Shown here piece after piece: positions 24,576-33,172 of a stretch of DNA of 64,000 bases. The translations under genes were made by a program, and so were the position numbers. Position 1 is the first letter of the stretch. Each line of letters starts with the position of its first letter. The notes under the pieces are model-generated. The model was not told the origin of the DNA. It saw only the letters and a list, made by a program, of their open reading frames with translations, and did no database searches. This DNA is from Chlorobium sp. GTDB lineage: Bacteria > Bacteroidota > Chlorobiia > Chlorobiales > Chlorobiaceae. The DNA lies in contig JANQHB010000024.1 in the NCBI GenBank assembly GCA_028277225.1, positions 22,524-86,523 of the forward strand, in the 5' to 3' direction.

Positions 24576-25438
24576 TCGGAGCAGGTAAAAGCGTGATCGT
24601 GATCGTGGTCAACTGGAACAATGCTGAAGATACGATCCGGTGCCTTGAATCGCTCAGTTGTGTTGTCTGTTCGGGGATGCGGATTCTGGTTGTCGATAAT
24701 GGCTCGACCGACCGTTCGGTCGAGTTGATCAGACAAGGTTTTCCAGGTATCGAAGTGCTGAAAATGCACAGCAACAGGGGTTACGGAGGGGGGTGTAACG
24801 CCGGTTTTGCACATGTGTTCGAAGAGAGGCCGGATTATGTCGTTTTCCTCAATAACGATACTCTTGTCAACAGGGATTTTCTGGAACCGCTCATCGCCCC
24901 TCTTGCTTCTTCTGGCGATGTTGCGGTTACTGTCCCGCGAATCTGTTACATGGCGCATCCGGAAATGATCTGGTATGCTGGAGGGGTGGTGAACCTGATT
25001 ACCGGTAATGTTGCCCACAGGGGGATCCGCAGAAAGGATAGTGCCATGTACGCCACTGAGCATGAAACAGACTATGCTACGGGATGCTGTATGGCAATGC
25101 GCGCAGCCGACTTCAAACAGGCTGAAGGATTCGATCCGGCTTTTATGATGTATGGAGAGGATGTCGATCTTTCGCTCAGGATCCGGAAAAGCGGAAAACG
25201 AATTCTCTATGTTCCGCAGTCGAGAATATGGCACAAGGTAAGCGCTTCGGAAGGAGGAGAGATGGGGGCGAGGAAGTTGTGGAGAAAAAACCTTTCGATG
25301 CTGAAGCTGTTCATGAAGCATCGTGCATGGTTCGGCATGGTGTCATATCTGGTGCTTCTACCCTTCAGGCTGGTCCGGGGAGTTATAGAGGTGAAGTCTT
25401 TCAGGTGTATCCGGTCTGATACAGTGCACCTGAATTGA
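24572..25438 (+). CDS. GT2-family glycosyltransferase
   Basis: A 288-residue inverting glycosyltransferase of the WbbL/rhamnosyltransferase type: N-terminal VIVIVVNWNNAEDTIRCLESL, the VDNGSTD motif, FLNNDT (DxD-like) and GEDVDLSLRIRKSG at residues about 195-210. TTG 24572 overlaps the stop of the GT4 gene and is the likely start, although the frame is open to 24521. The last codons run into a dispersed repeat that begins at AATTGAGCG (25432), so the native C-terminus may have been replaced by the repeat. Confidence 0.85.
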   Translation: MIGAGKSVIVIVVNWNNAEDTIRCLESLSCVVCSGMRILVVDNGSTDRSVELIRQGFPGIEVLKMHSNRGYGGGCNAGFAHVFEERPDYVVFLNNDTLVNRDFLEPLIAPLASSGDVAVTVPRICYMAHPEMIWYAGGVVNLITGNVAHRGIRRKDSAMYATEHETDYATGCCMAMRAADFKQAEGFDPAFMMYGEDVDLSLRIRKSGKRILYVPQSRIWHKVSASEGGEMGARKLWRKNLSMLKLFMKHRAWFGMVSYLVLLPFRLVRGVIEVKSFRCIRSDTVHLN

Positions 25439-25718
25439 GCGATTGTCGAGCATGCCGGAGATGCGAGGCACAGGGAGTGCCGCTGTATCCCGACACGTCG
25501 GGACGCAAGTTCCCTGTAACGAAGCAGATCCGGCCCTGTGAAATAGAATACCTGATTTCACGGGGTCGGCATTTCCCGACGTGTCGGGATTTTAAAAAAT
25601 GCGACTCTTTATCAGTTTTTACGTTCACTTGACAGGTGAGGGATAAACTCTATACAAACACAGTATAACAGATTTTTTTAATGAACTTACTGTTATGGGG
25701 CATCCCGACTCGTCGGGA
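25432..25718. repeat. Compound palindromic repeat block (TCCCGAC-NN-GTCGGGA family)
   Basis: The gap contains three copies of the short palindrome TCCCGAC-NN-GTCGGGA (25488-25503, 25574-25589, 25703-25718) and two larger fragments, one inverted (AATTGAGCGATTGTCGAGC onward, 25432-25477) and one direct (CGCAAGTTCCCTG onward, 25503-25570, including a CCCTGTGAAAT/ATTTCACGGGG stem). Both are shared with 53715-53816. No coding function is seen; the block may carry the promoter of the downstream flippase gene. Confidence 0.75.
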
Positions 25719-25736
25719 CACTCAATTTAGGGTGCA

Positions 25737-27242
25737 ATGAAAAGCCAGATCGTCATAGCACGGCAGGCAGGATTGTCGTTTGGAGGACTGCTTGCCGGCC
25801 AGGGTCTCAGGTTACTGATCAACCTTGCGATTGCGGCTCTTTTCGGTGCAAGGTATCTCGGCACCTATGCGCTTGCCCTGGCAGTTATTCAGATCGTTGA
25901 AGTATCCGCGACATGCGGACTCGACATCGGGATTCTCCGATATATCAATGTGAATGGCAATTCTGCCGATAAACAGCGGGATTATATCGGTTCGGCACTT
26001 AAAACCTCGCTTTTGTATGCGTTACCGGTCACGCTGCTGCTTGTTGTCATGTCGGGACCGCTCTCGGCGCTCTTCAACGGCGGCAGTCTTCTCCGTCTCG
26101 CTCTTGTCTGCTATGCATTGTCAGTGCCGTTCAATGTGCTTACGACTGTTGCAGGCCATTCCATCCAGGCCTACAAGAATCTTCGGCCAAAAATTCTGGC
26201 CATGCAAGTCATCCTGCCGGCAACGGCTCTGCTTCTTCTTTTGTTTTTCGATGGTGTGGCAGGTCATACGGTTGCGCTTCTCGCAGCACCTCCTCTTGCA
26301 GCAACGGTAACGTTCGGCTGGATCTGGAGACAGCTTCGCACCCTGACTGGAACGACCCTGGGGGATGTGGTGCATGCAGGTTCCCGCAGGGATATGCTGG
26401 ACTATTCCCGCCCGATGATGTTTGTTGCGTTTCTGGGTATCGTGAGCCACTGGATGGATATTCTTATGCTCGGTATGTACTCCGATGCCGATACGGTAGG
26501 CCTCTATCAGCCGGCTGTAAGGACAGCAGGGCTCATGCGTTCGGTCCTTGTCGCGTTTACCGGGATAGCCGCACCGTTTTTTGCCGAAATGCACGGACTT
26601 GGTCAAAGAGAAAAGCTGGAGCGTACCTTTAAACTGCTCACCCGCTGGGTGATAATGGTTTCGTTGCCTTTTGCCGTCTATCTCATGGTGATGCCCGAAA
26701 CATTCCTTGCCCTTTTCGGAGACGTGTTCATCGCAGCCGGGCCGGTTCTTGCCGTTCTTGCCATGGCTCTTTTTGTCCAGTCGGTTTTTGGGCTGCACGA
26801 TGTGCTGCTGCAGATGACCGGTTTTTCAAAAGTCTGTTTCATCAATGGGATTCTCGGCGTCATCCTGCATGTTATTCTCAACATTTATTTTATTTCGCAT
26901 CTTGGCATGATCGGTGCCGCATGGGCGCTCTTGACGCTGTATGTGTTGCTTGGAGCGGTAAGGAGTGTCCAGGTAGGTGTCCTTCTTCGTTTTCAAGCGT
27001 TCAGCCTTGTCGTTTTCAAGCCGGTCGCGGCAGCTCTTGTAACTGCTGCCGTACTTGTATTCGCCAAACCTTTTCTCGATTCCCTGCACGTTCCTGTTTC
27101 GATTGCAGGCGGAAGTATCCTGATTGTCTTCGTTTACCTTTTATGTATAAAGGTATTACAGTTGGAACAGGAGGAACTGGACGTTATTTTGGAAATGTTC
27201 AACCGTTCAGGAAATGACAGACACTCGAAACAGGCGCATTAA
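25737..27242 (+). CDS. Polysaccharide flippase (MOP superfamily)
   Basis: A 501-residue integral membrane protein with about 12-14 hydrophobic segments. The N-terminal pattern (GLSFGGLLAGQGLRLLINLAIAALFGARYLGTYALAL) is typical of Wzx/RfbX-type lipid-linked oligosaccharide flippases that move sugar repeat units across the inner membrane. It lies 20-odd bases before the YfhO-like gene and within the glycosyltransferase cluster, which supports a role in exporting a surface glycan. Confidence 0.88.
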   Translation: MKSQIVIARQAGLSFGGLLAGQGLRLLINLAIAALFGARYLGTYALALAVIQIVEVSATCGLDIGILRYINVNGNSADKQRDYIGSALKTSLLYALPVTLLLVVMSGPLSALFNGGSLLRLALVCYALSVPFNVLTTVAGHSIQAYKNLRPKILAMQVILPATALLLLLFFDGVAGHTVALLAAPPLAATVTFGWIWRQLRTLTGTTLGDVVHAGSRRDMLDYSRPMMFVAFLGIVSHWMDILMLGMYSDADTVGLYQPAVRTAGLMRSVLVAFTGIAAPFFAEMHGLGQREKLERTFKLLTRWVIMVSLPFAVYLMVMPETFLALFGDVFIAAGPVLAVLAMALFVQSVFGLHDVLLQMTGFSKVCFINGILGVILHVILNIYFISHLGMIGAAWALLTLYVLLGAVRSVQVGVLLRFQAFSLVVFKPVAAALVTAAVLVFAKPFLDSLHVPVSIAGGSILIVFVYLLCIKVLQLEQEELDVILEMFNRSGNDRHSKQAH

Positions 27243-27260
27243 AGGCACTCTGTTGAGCAG

Positions 27261-29624
27261 ATGAAAAAAACGATGCTCCCATATATACTGTCCCTTTTTG
27301 GGTACCTTTTCCTGACAGCGATCATTTTTTTTCCGGTTCTTTTTCAGGGACTGGCTCCCGCGACCCCTGACAGTGTGAGTCCCATGGCGACATCGATAGC
27401 GCTCGATCTTCTTAAAGAGGAGATCGGCCGGTATCCGTTGTGGCAGCCGTGGTCGTTTTCAGGTATGCCGACAGTCGAAGCGTTTACCTATCTCAACGGT
27501 CTTTACTATCCCGGTGTGCTGCTCGGCCTGTTCGGAATAGACGGCCTGCTTCTGCAGCTTCTGCATTTTGTCTTTGCCGGTCTGGGTGGTTTTGTCCTTC
27601 TCCGCCATGTAAGACTTCGCGACACAGCTGCATTTCTGGGCGGGGCCGCATTCCTGATGACGCCGTACATGATCACCATGTTTGTCTATGGCCATGGAAG
27701 CCAGCTGATGACAGCGGCTTACATGCCCTGGATACTATGGGCGGCACTTCGTCTGCTTGGAAACATGCGGCCGGCAGATATGGGAATACTGGCTCTTCTG
27801 CTCGGATTTCAATTACAGCGGGGTCATGTCCAGATAGTTTACTATACATGGCTTCTCCTGATCCTTCTTGTTCTGATGACGATTGTCTGGGGTGAACCCG
27901 TTCTGCGCTATGTCAGAAAGTATACGATGCTGTTTGCCGCCCTCGGTATTGCGCTTATTCTGTCGGCGGTTGTCTATCTTCCCGTCTTCGAGTATGCTCC
28001 GTTTTCAGTCAGAGGTGCCGGATCGGGGGGAGGGGCTTCATACGGGTATGCCACAATGTGGTCGATGCATCCCCGTGAATTCATCACCTACCTGCTTCCG
28101 GGAGCTGTTGGTTTCGGGGGAATAACCTACTGGGGCGAGATGCCGTTTACCGATTATCCGAACTATGCAGGGCTTGTCGTTCTCTTGCTTGCCATGGCAG
28201 GCTTTATTCTGGAAAGGCATCAGGCATTTGTCCGTTTTCTGGGTGTGAGCCTCGTCCTGATGGTGCTGCTTTCTTTCGGGAAGTATTTCAGTCCGGTCTA
28301 CGATCTGTTCTACCATACCGTTCCGTTTTTCAATCGTTTCAGGGTTCCGTCAATGGCACTGATCGTTGCATCTTTCGATCTTGCACTTCTGGCTGGATTC
28401 GGTCTGAATGCCGTTACGAAAGCTTTGTCAGGAAAATGGATGTATTATCTCAACATTGCGATGCTTGTCATTGCTGCGAGTGCGTTGGTTTTTCTGATCG
28501 GTCAGGGACTTGTCGGTGGATTTGTGCAATCGCTTTTTCCTGCTCCCAGGGTCGAAAATGTTGAGCTGGCCGGATTGATAGATACGGTCCGATGGAATCT
28601 GTGGAAAAGCAGTTTTTTCTGGATGGCAGGCATCGGAGGTTTGTTCGCCGCACTTTTGTGGCTGCGTTCCAAAGCGCTTCTAGGCATGGCGCTCACCAAT
28701 GCTCTTCTGGTGATTCTGGCTCTGGCGGATATCTACATCGTCGACCGTCAGATTGTTTCTCCGGCGCCCGATACTCTCAGGCCATCGCGGCTGATGGAGC
28801 ACCACACGCTCGATATGGCTTTTGAGGAAGATGATATAACCGGTTATCTCAGCGCCGACACTACTTCCGCATACAGAGTCTATCCTGCCGGGAATCTTTT
28901 TTCGGAAAACAAGTTTTCGGTTTTCGGTATCGAATCGGTTGGCGGGTATCATCCGGCCAAACTCAGGCTTTACGATGAAGTGCTCAGGGCAACGAACAAT
29001 CTTGCCAGTATCAAGTTCCTTCGTCTTCTCAATGTCCGGTATGTTCTCAGCACTCTGCCGATAGAAGATCCGCAGCTCGATCTTGTTCATCAAGGCGAGC
29101 TTCGTCTGGCAGGCGGCCCGTCGAGTGCGGTGCTCTATCGTCTTGCAGGTACGCTGCCGCGGGCATGGTTTGTCCGTGAGGGTATAGCTGCAGATCCGGG
29201 CATGAACGTTGTCGAATCGGTGCTTGGCGGCAGATATGATGCGGGCCAGCAGGCTCTTGTAGAAAAAGCTCCGTGGCGCGGCAAGAGAACGTTTGGCAAA
29301 GCGGAAATTCTTTCGCTCTCTGTCGGCCCTGAAAGGATCGAGGTTTCGGTTAATGCCGAAGAGGAGGCTTTTCTTGTTTTGAGCGAAGTTTTCTATCCGC
29401 TCCGATGGAAGGTGAGTGTGGATGAACAGGAAGAGAGCATGTACCGGACAAACGGCCTTTTGAGAGGCGTTCTGGTGCCGGAAGGAAAGCATGATATCGT
29501 TTTTTCTTTTGACAGGGGGGCATTTGAAAACGGCAAGAAGCTTTCTTTTGCCGGACTGGCGATGGCGCTGGTGCTTGTCGGTACGGGACTTTCTGCATTG
29601 CAGCCCGGCCGCAATCCTCTCTGA
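27261..29624 (+). CDS. YfhO-like polytopic membrane protein
   Basis: A 787-residue membrane protein resembling the YfhO family, in which members are thought to be GT-C type glycosyltransferases. About 11-13 helices occupy roughly the first 500 residues (including PLWQPWSFSGMPTVEAFTYLNGLYYP and MPWILWAALRLL), followed by a large non-membrane region (residues 510-760) and a final helix. In Bacillus and Listeria, YfhO-like proteins act in glycolipid or teichoic acid modification. The substrate here is unknown; the gene sits between a flippase and another glycosyltransferase gene. Confidence 0.78.
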   Translation: MKKTMLPYILSLFGYLFLTAIIFFPVLFQGLAPATPDSVSPMATSIALDLLKEEIGRYPLWQPWSFSGMPTVEAFTYLNGLYYPGVLLGLFGIDGLLLQLLHFVFAGLGGFVLLRHVRLRDTAAFLGGAAFLMTPYMITMFVYGHGSQLMTAAYMPWILWAALRLLGNMRPADMGILALLLGFQLQRGHVQIVYYTWLLLILLVLMTIVWGEPVLRYVRKYTMLFAALGIALILSAVVYLPVFEYAPFSVRGAGSGGGASYGYATMWSMHPREFITYLLPGAVGFGGITYWGEMPFTDYPNYAGLVVLLLAMAGFILERHQAFVRFLGVSLVLMVLLSFGKYFSPVYDLFYHTVPFFNRFRVPSMALIVASFDLALLAGFGLNAVTKALSGKWMYYLNIAMLVIAASALVFLIGQGLVGGFVQSLFPAPRVENVELAGLIDTVRWNLWKSSFFWMAGIGGLFAALLWLRSKALLGMALTNALLVILALADIYIVDRQIVSPAPDTLRPSRLMEHHTLDMAFEEDDITGYLSADTTSAYRVYPAGNLFSENKFSVFGIESVGGYHPAKLRLYDEVLRATNNLASIKFLRLLNVRYVLSTLPIEDPQLDLVHQGELRLAGGPSSAVLYRLAGTLPRAWFVREGIAADPGMNVVESVLGGRYDAGQQALVEKAPWRGKRTFGKAEILSLSVGPERIEVSVNAEEEAFLVLSEVFYPLRWKVSVDEQEESMYRTNGLLRGVLVPEGKHDIVFSFDRGAFENGKKLSFAGLAMALVLVGTGLSALQPGRNPL

Positions 29625-29650
29625 ACCGGGTTATAACAGCGTTGACAGAC

Positions 29651-30883
29651 ATGAAAAAAATACTGTTTCTCAGCATGAATTTTCCTCCCATGATGACCGA
29701 AGGGTCTTCAAGGGTACTGAAGCTGGCTTCCTTTCTTCCTGCCCATGGCTGGGATCCGGTCGTCATTGGAAATCATTTCCTTCAGGGAGAGAGGATCGAT
29801 GATTTTCCTTTCGATATTCTCTATGCTGGAATCGGGCAGGAGAGAGAGGAACTGGAAAAGGAGCATCTTTTCAGATTCCTGCACGGTCTTGCAGAAAAAA
29901 AGCCTGCTTTCGGGGCAAAAAAATCCGGCGGCGTTCAGATCCCTCAAGGCAGGGAAGGTGAAGCGTTATGGCTTTCAAATGCGAAATCTCTTGCAGGAGA
30001 GCTTTTGAAGGAAAATCCCGACATTGAAATGATCTATGCGCAATCCCCCCCATTTGCCCCGCAGCAGCTTGCCCTGGAGCTTTCTCTGGCGTATAATCTC
30101 CCGGTGATGTTCGACTGCACAGGTTTTTTCCCCGATCAGAAACAGGAAATGAGCGTTTTTCTGTCCGGGCAATATGTCACTGTGCCCTCAAGGGCTGTAA
30201 AAGAGCATTATCTGCGAAAGTACCAGGGCAAGATCGGCCATGACGATGTTTCGATTCTTCCAAACGGGTATGATTCAGGAACGTGCAGGATAATGGGAGC
30301 CGGTACGGGAGAAGATTCCTCGATGTTGTGCGTGTTCCATATTGAAGGCGCTCAGGGAAAAGGGATCAAAAACTTTTATTTTGCATTGAAAGCGTTTCTG
30401 GATTCACAGGAGGCGGCCAGAGAGCGTTTTTCCTGTGCTTTCATAGGTCCGGGAGCAATTGATGTTGACCGGCATCTCAAAAAGTACGGTATCGAGGGCC
30501 TGAAACGTCTCTCTTCCCCCTGTTCCAGGGCTGAAGAGCTCGACCTCTGTTTGCGGTCGGATATGTACTGTCTTGTGCTCGGGAAAGAAGAGTGGTATGA
30601 ATATCTGGTTCCCGAGCGTCTTTATGACTGTATGGCCATGCAGAGAGCTGTTGCGGGTATTGTTCCTGAATGTCAGGCAAAACAGGTGCTCGAAGAGGCG
30701 GGGTGCAGGACAGTCTTGACGGATCATACACCGCGCATGATCGATTTTCTTATGGATTCATTCGATCTCTGGCGTACAGGTCAGCTTCTTGCCGTTGCCC
30801 CTGAACGCCTTGAACAGTATGATTTTCGACAGGTAACCCAGGTATTTCTCCGGGAGATTGTCGCCAGGTTTCCATCGGCTTGA
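29651..30883 (+). CDS. Glycosyltransferase, GT4-like
   Basis: A protein of about 410 residues with a GT4-like N-terminus (KKILFLSMNFPPMMTEGSSRVLKLASFLPAHGWDPVVI). Its C-terminal half is weaker than usual, with a divergent donor domain (the expected EX7E motif is not evident; a YLVPERLYDCMAMQRAVAGI segment lies at the usual position). It is probably a glycosyltransferase of the surface polysaccharide cluster. ATG 29651 is preferred over TTG 29642. It is followed by an intrinsic terminator that now borders the insertion sequence. Confidence 0.72.
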   Translation: MKKILFLSMNFPPMMTEGSSRVLKLASFLPAHGWDPVVIGNHFLQGERIDDFPFDILYAGIGQEREELEKEHLFRFLHGLAEKKPAFGAKKSGGVQIPQGREGEALWLSNAKSLAGELLKENPDIEMIYAQSPPFAPQQLALELSLAYNLPVMFDCTGFFPDQKQEMSVFLSGQYVTVPSRAVKEHYLRKYQGKIGHDDVSILPNGYDSGTCRIMGAGTGEDSSMLCVFHIEGAQGKGIKNFYFALKAFLDSQEAARERFSCAFIGPGAIDVDRHLKKYGIEGLKRLSSPCSRAEELDLCLRSDMYCLVLGKEEWYEYLVPERLYDCMAMQRAVAGIVPECQAKQVLEEAGCRTVLTDHTPRMIDFLMDSFDLWRTGQLLAVAPERLEQYDFRQVTQVFLREIVARFPSA

Positions 30884-30895
30884 TCGGCCGGATTG

Positions 30896-30947
30896 ACCGA
30901 ACATTTTTTCTGAAAAAAGCCACATTTTTAGTGGCTTTTACTTTTGT
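30896..30947. repeat. 52-bp direct repeat flanking the IS (left copy)
   Basis: Identical over 52 bases to 32607-32658. It starts ACCGAACATTTTTTC and ends TTACTTTTGT, and includes the terminator. The pair is best explained as the target duplication of the IS between them, since IS1634-type elements are known for long, variable duplications. Confidence 0.85.
30915..30945 (+). terminator. Intrinsic terminator at the end of the polysaccharide cluster (left copy)
   Basis: A perfect 9-bp stem AAAAGCCAC (30915-30923) / GTGGCTTTT (30931-30939) with an ATTTTTA loop and a T-rich tail. It lies 31 bases after the last glycosyltransferase stop. The same sequence occurs again at 32626-32656 because it belongs to the direct repeat flanking the insertion sequence. 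Confidence 0.85.
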
Positions 30948-32606
30948 CCTGACTTCTGCCACTTTTTGCTGATTTCCGGTTCAGCAAAGATAACTCTTTG
31001 TAATTTATTTAGTTAACTTTTTTTCATTCCTCGGTTTCCGCACTAATGATATCTTTTCTCCATGCGTGGAGACTTGACTATCAGAAAAGTACGGACCGCG
31101 TCTGGAGCAACCGCCGTTCAGGTGGTGCGTAATGAGAGGAAAAAGCGTACTATCATCAAGCATATTGGCAGCGCTCATACCGAAGATGAATGCGAGCTGT
31201 TACTTGCCGAGGCTGAAAGGTACGCTGAAGCTCATTGCCGCCAGCCCAATCTGTTCGCAGAAAATTCGGCACCCACACCGAAGCTGGACCTTGCCTGCGC
31301 CAAACTCGTTGGTGTGACGCATCTCTTTGCTCGCAATGCATTGCTTGCTTGTGCTCGGTTATGCGGCTTGCGTGACTTGCCGGAACTCTATCTTGATTTG
31401 GCGCTTATGCGCATCATTGAACCCACTTCAAAGCTGCGCACGCTTGAACTTCTGGAGTGGTACTTCAATGTTCGTTACGCTGAGCGCACGATCTATCGAC
31501 AGTTACCCCGGATAGTCAAGCATCAGGAGGAAATCGAGACAGCGGCCATTCAGACTGCTCGCAATGACTTGAAAGAACCATTCAGCCTGATGCTCTATGA
31601 TGTCACGACGCTGTACTTCGAGTCTTTCAAGGAATACGAATTCCAGCATTCGGGATTTTCAAAAGATAACAAGCCACAGCAGCCGCAGATCGTGATTGGC
31701 CTCATCACCACTCGTTCAGGATTCCCTGTCATGCACGAGGTATTCGAAGGCAACACCTTTGAGGGGCATACCATGCTGGCCGTTTTGCGTCGGTTCCAAG
31801 AGCGGGTTGGCGATATCAAACCGGTCATCGTAGCCGATGCTGCCATGCTCTCGAAAACTAACATGCAGCAGTTGGAAAAAGAAGGGTATCGCTACATCGT
31901 TGGGGCACGGTTGTCGAATACCTCAATCCGATTCATTGAGCAGATTGACAGCACCCTGCCCCGTATGGACAAGGCCTTGAGGCGTTTCGACTATGATCAC
32001 GCTGTCGAGAACGCCTCCATGATCTGTGAGTTCTCTGAAACGCGATACAAGAAACACAAACGAGAATATGACAAGCAGGTTAAGCGGGCTCTTGAACTGC
32101 TTGAGCGCAACGAGCCCGGAAGGCGAGCCAAGTTCGTTAAGAAATCCAGCGTGAAAGACAAGCCATTCATCTTTGATACGGAACTGCAGGCCAAGGCAGA
32201 AAAGCTTCTGGGCATCAAGGGCTATGTGACCAACATCCCTGAAGAAGAGCTATCCGGCACTGAGGTCATTGCCTATTACCACGACCTGTGGCACGTGGAA
32301 CAGGCATTCCGCATGAGCAAGTCAGACCTGAGAACCAGGCCGATCTTCCATCATACCCAAGAGGCTATCCGGGCTCATGTGCTCATCTGTTTCATGGCAT
32401 TGATGATGGGCAAATACCTTGAAATCAAAACCGGCAGATCGTTACGGAAAATCCGCCAAGAGCTTTGGCGCGTTCACGAGGCCCAGATTCGTGACGAACG
32501 AACTGGCGAAGTGCACGTATTGCGTATGGATACCAGCGAATTGGAACGGAGCGGAATTATGAACCTTTTGATCTCTGAGTTTCCGCACTAATTGGCCGAA
32601 GTCAGG
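30948..32606 (+). mobile_element. IS1634-family insertion sequence, apparently complete
   Basis: A 1,659-bp element with terminal inverted repeats CCTGACTTCTGCCA (left) and, reading inward from the right end, CCTGACTTCGGCCA: 13 of 14 bases match. It encodes one full-length transposase. Inside, a 13-bp direct repeat TTTCCGCACTAAT lies near both ends (31035-31047 and 32580-32592). A 52-bp direct repeat outside marks the target site. The exact boundary can shift by one base because of the repeated G/C. It is intact and may be mobile. Confidence 0.85.
31062..32591 (+). CDS. IS1634-family DDE transposase
   Basis: A 509-residue transposase of the IS4-superfamily IS1634 type. Characteristic segments are LMLYDVTTLYFES (first catalytic Asp region), VIVADAAMLSKTNMQQL (second Asp) and YYHDLWHVEQAFRMSKSDLRTRPIFH (the Y-(2)-R-(3)-E-(6)-K-like C1 region holding the catalytic Glu). 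The N-terminus (KKRTIIKHIGSAHTEDE) matches the family. The gene is uninterrupted, starts at ATG 31062, and its last three codons fall inside one of the two TTTCCGCACTAAT copies. Upstream lies an AT-rich leader suitable for a promoter. Confidence 0.95.
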   Translation: MRGDLTIRKVRTASGATAVQVVRNERKKRTIIKHIGSAHTEDECELLLAEAERYAEAHCRQPNLFAENSAPTPKLDLACAKLVGVTHLFARNALLACARLCGLRDLPELYLDLALMRIIEPTSKLRTLELLEWYFNVRYAERTIYRQLPRIVKHQEEIETAAIQTARNDLKEPFSLMLYDVTTLYFESFKEYEFQHSGFSKDNKPQQPQIVIGLITTRSGFPVMHEVFEGNTFEGHTMLAVLRRFQERVGDIKPVIVADAAMLSKTNMQQLEKEGYRYIVGARLSNTSIRFIEQIDSTLPRMDKALRRFDYDHAVENASMICEFSETRYKKHKREYDKQVKRALELLERNEPGRRAKFVKKSSVKDKPFIFDTELQAKAEKLLGIKGYVTNIPEEELSGTEVIAYYHDLWHVEQAFRMSKSDLRTRPIFHHTQEAIRAHVLICFMALMMGKYLEIKTGRSLRKIRQELWRVHEAQIRDERTGEVHVLRMDTSELERSGIMNLLISEFPH

Positions 32607-32658
32607 ACCGAACATTTTTTCTGAAAAAAGCCACATTTTTAGTGGCTTTTACTTTTGT
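32607..32658. repeat. 52-bp direct repeat flanking the IS (right copy)
   Basis: Second copy of the repeat at 30896-30947. It contains a duplicate of the terminator stem AAAAGCCAC/GTGGCTTTT at 32626-32650. It lies about 100 bases before rpsL. Confidence 0.85.
32626..32656 (+). terminator. Duplicated terminator between the IS and rpsL
   Basis: The same 9-bp stem as at 30915-30939, created by the target duplication. It should stop transposase transcripts from reading into the str operon. Confidence 0.8.
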
Positions 32659-32756
32659 TTTTAGAGAGAAATGTTATACCTTGGTGGTCCTTATAGATTT
32701 TTCGATCGGTCCGTACTATGGATGTCGATGGTTAACAACTGAATAGAGTTTAGAAT

Positions 32757-33143
32757 ATGCCGACGATTCAGCAGCTTATCAGACGCGGAAGACAGACAAA
32801 GGCGTCGAAAACAGCCTCACCTGCTCTTGAAAAGTGTCCTCAGAAAAGGGGCGTCTGTACCCGTGTGTACACGACTACGCCGAAAAAGCCGAATTCCGCC
32901 CTGAGAAAGGTTGCTCGTGTGAGGCTTTCGAACAAGATCGAAGTGACGGCTTATATACCGGGTGAGGGTCATAATCTGCAGGAGCATTCGATCGTGCTCA
33001 TCCGCGGCGGAAGGGTCAAGGATCTTCCGGGCGTCCGTTATCATATCGTGAGGGGTGCTCTGGATACCTCCGGTGTCAGTGACCGCAGGAACGGTCGTTC
33101 AAAGTATGGTGCAAAGCGGCCGAAAGCGGGTGCTGCCGGTTAA
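32757..33143 (+). CDS. rpsL: 30S ribosomal protein S12
   Basis: The 128-residue decoding-centre protein of the small subunit, first gene of the str operon. The TTPKKPNSALRK loop (Lys43/44) and GGRVKDLPGVRYH loop (Lys near 88) are the wild-type, streptomycin-sensitive forms. The promoter should lie in 32659-32756, downstream of the IS-duplicated terminator. Confidence 0.98.
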   Translation: MPTIQQLIRRGRQTKASKTASPALEKCPQKRGVCTRVYTTTPKKPNSALRKVARVRLSNKIEVTAYIPGEGHNLQEHSIVLIRGGRVKDLPGVRYHIVRGALDTSGVSDRRNGRSKYGAKRPKAGAAG

Positions 33144-33172
33144 GTGAATTCCTTTAATTTCTGACGTCTACT

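Noticed and set aside
24329..25321. 330-codon open frame opposite the glycosyltransferase genes
   Set aside because: Overlaps two well-supported genes and has no motif.
25432..25718. CRISPR array
   Set aside because: The palindromes are not evenly spaced, spacers are not unique-sized and no cas genes are present.
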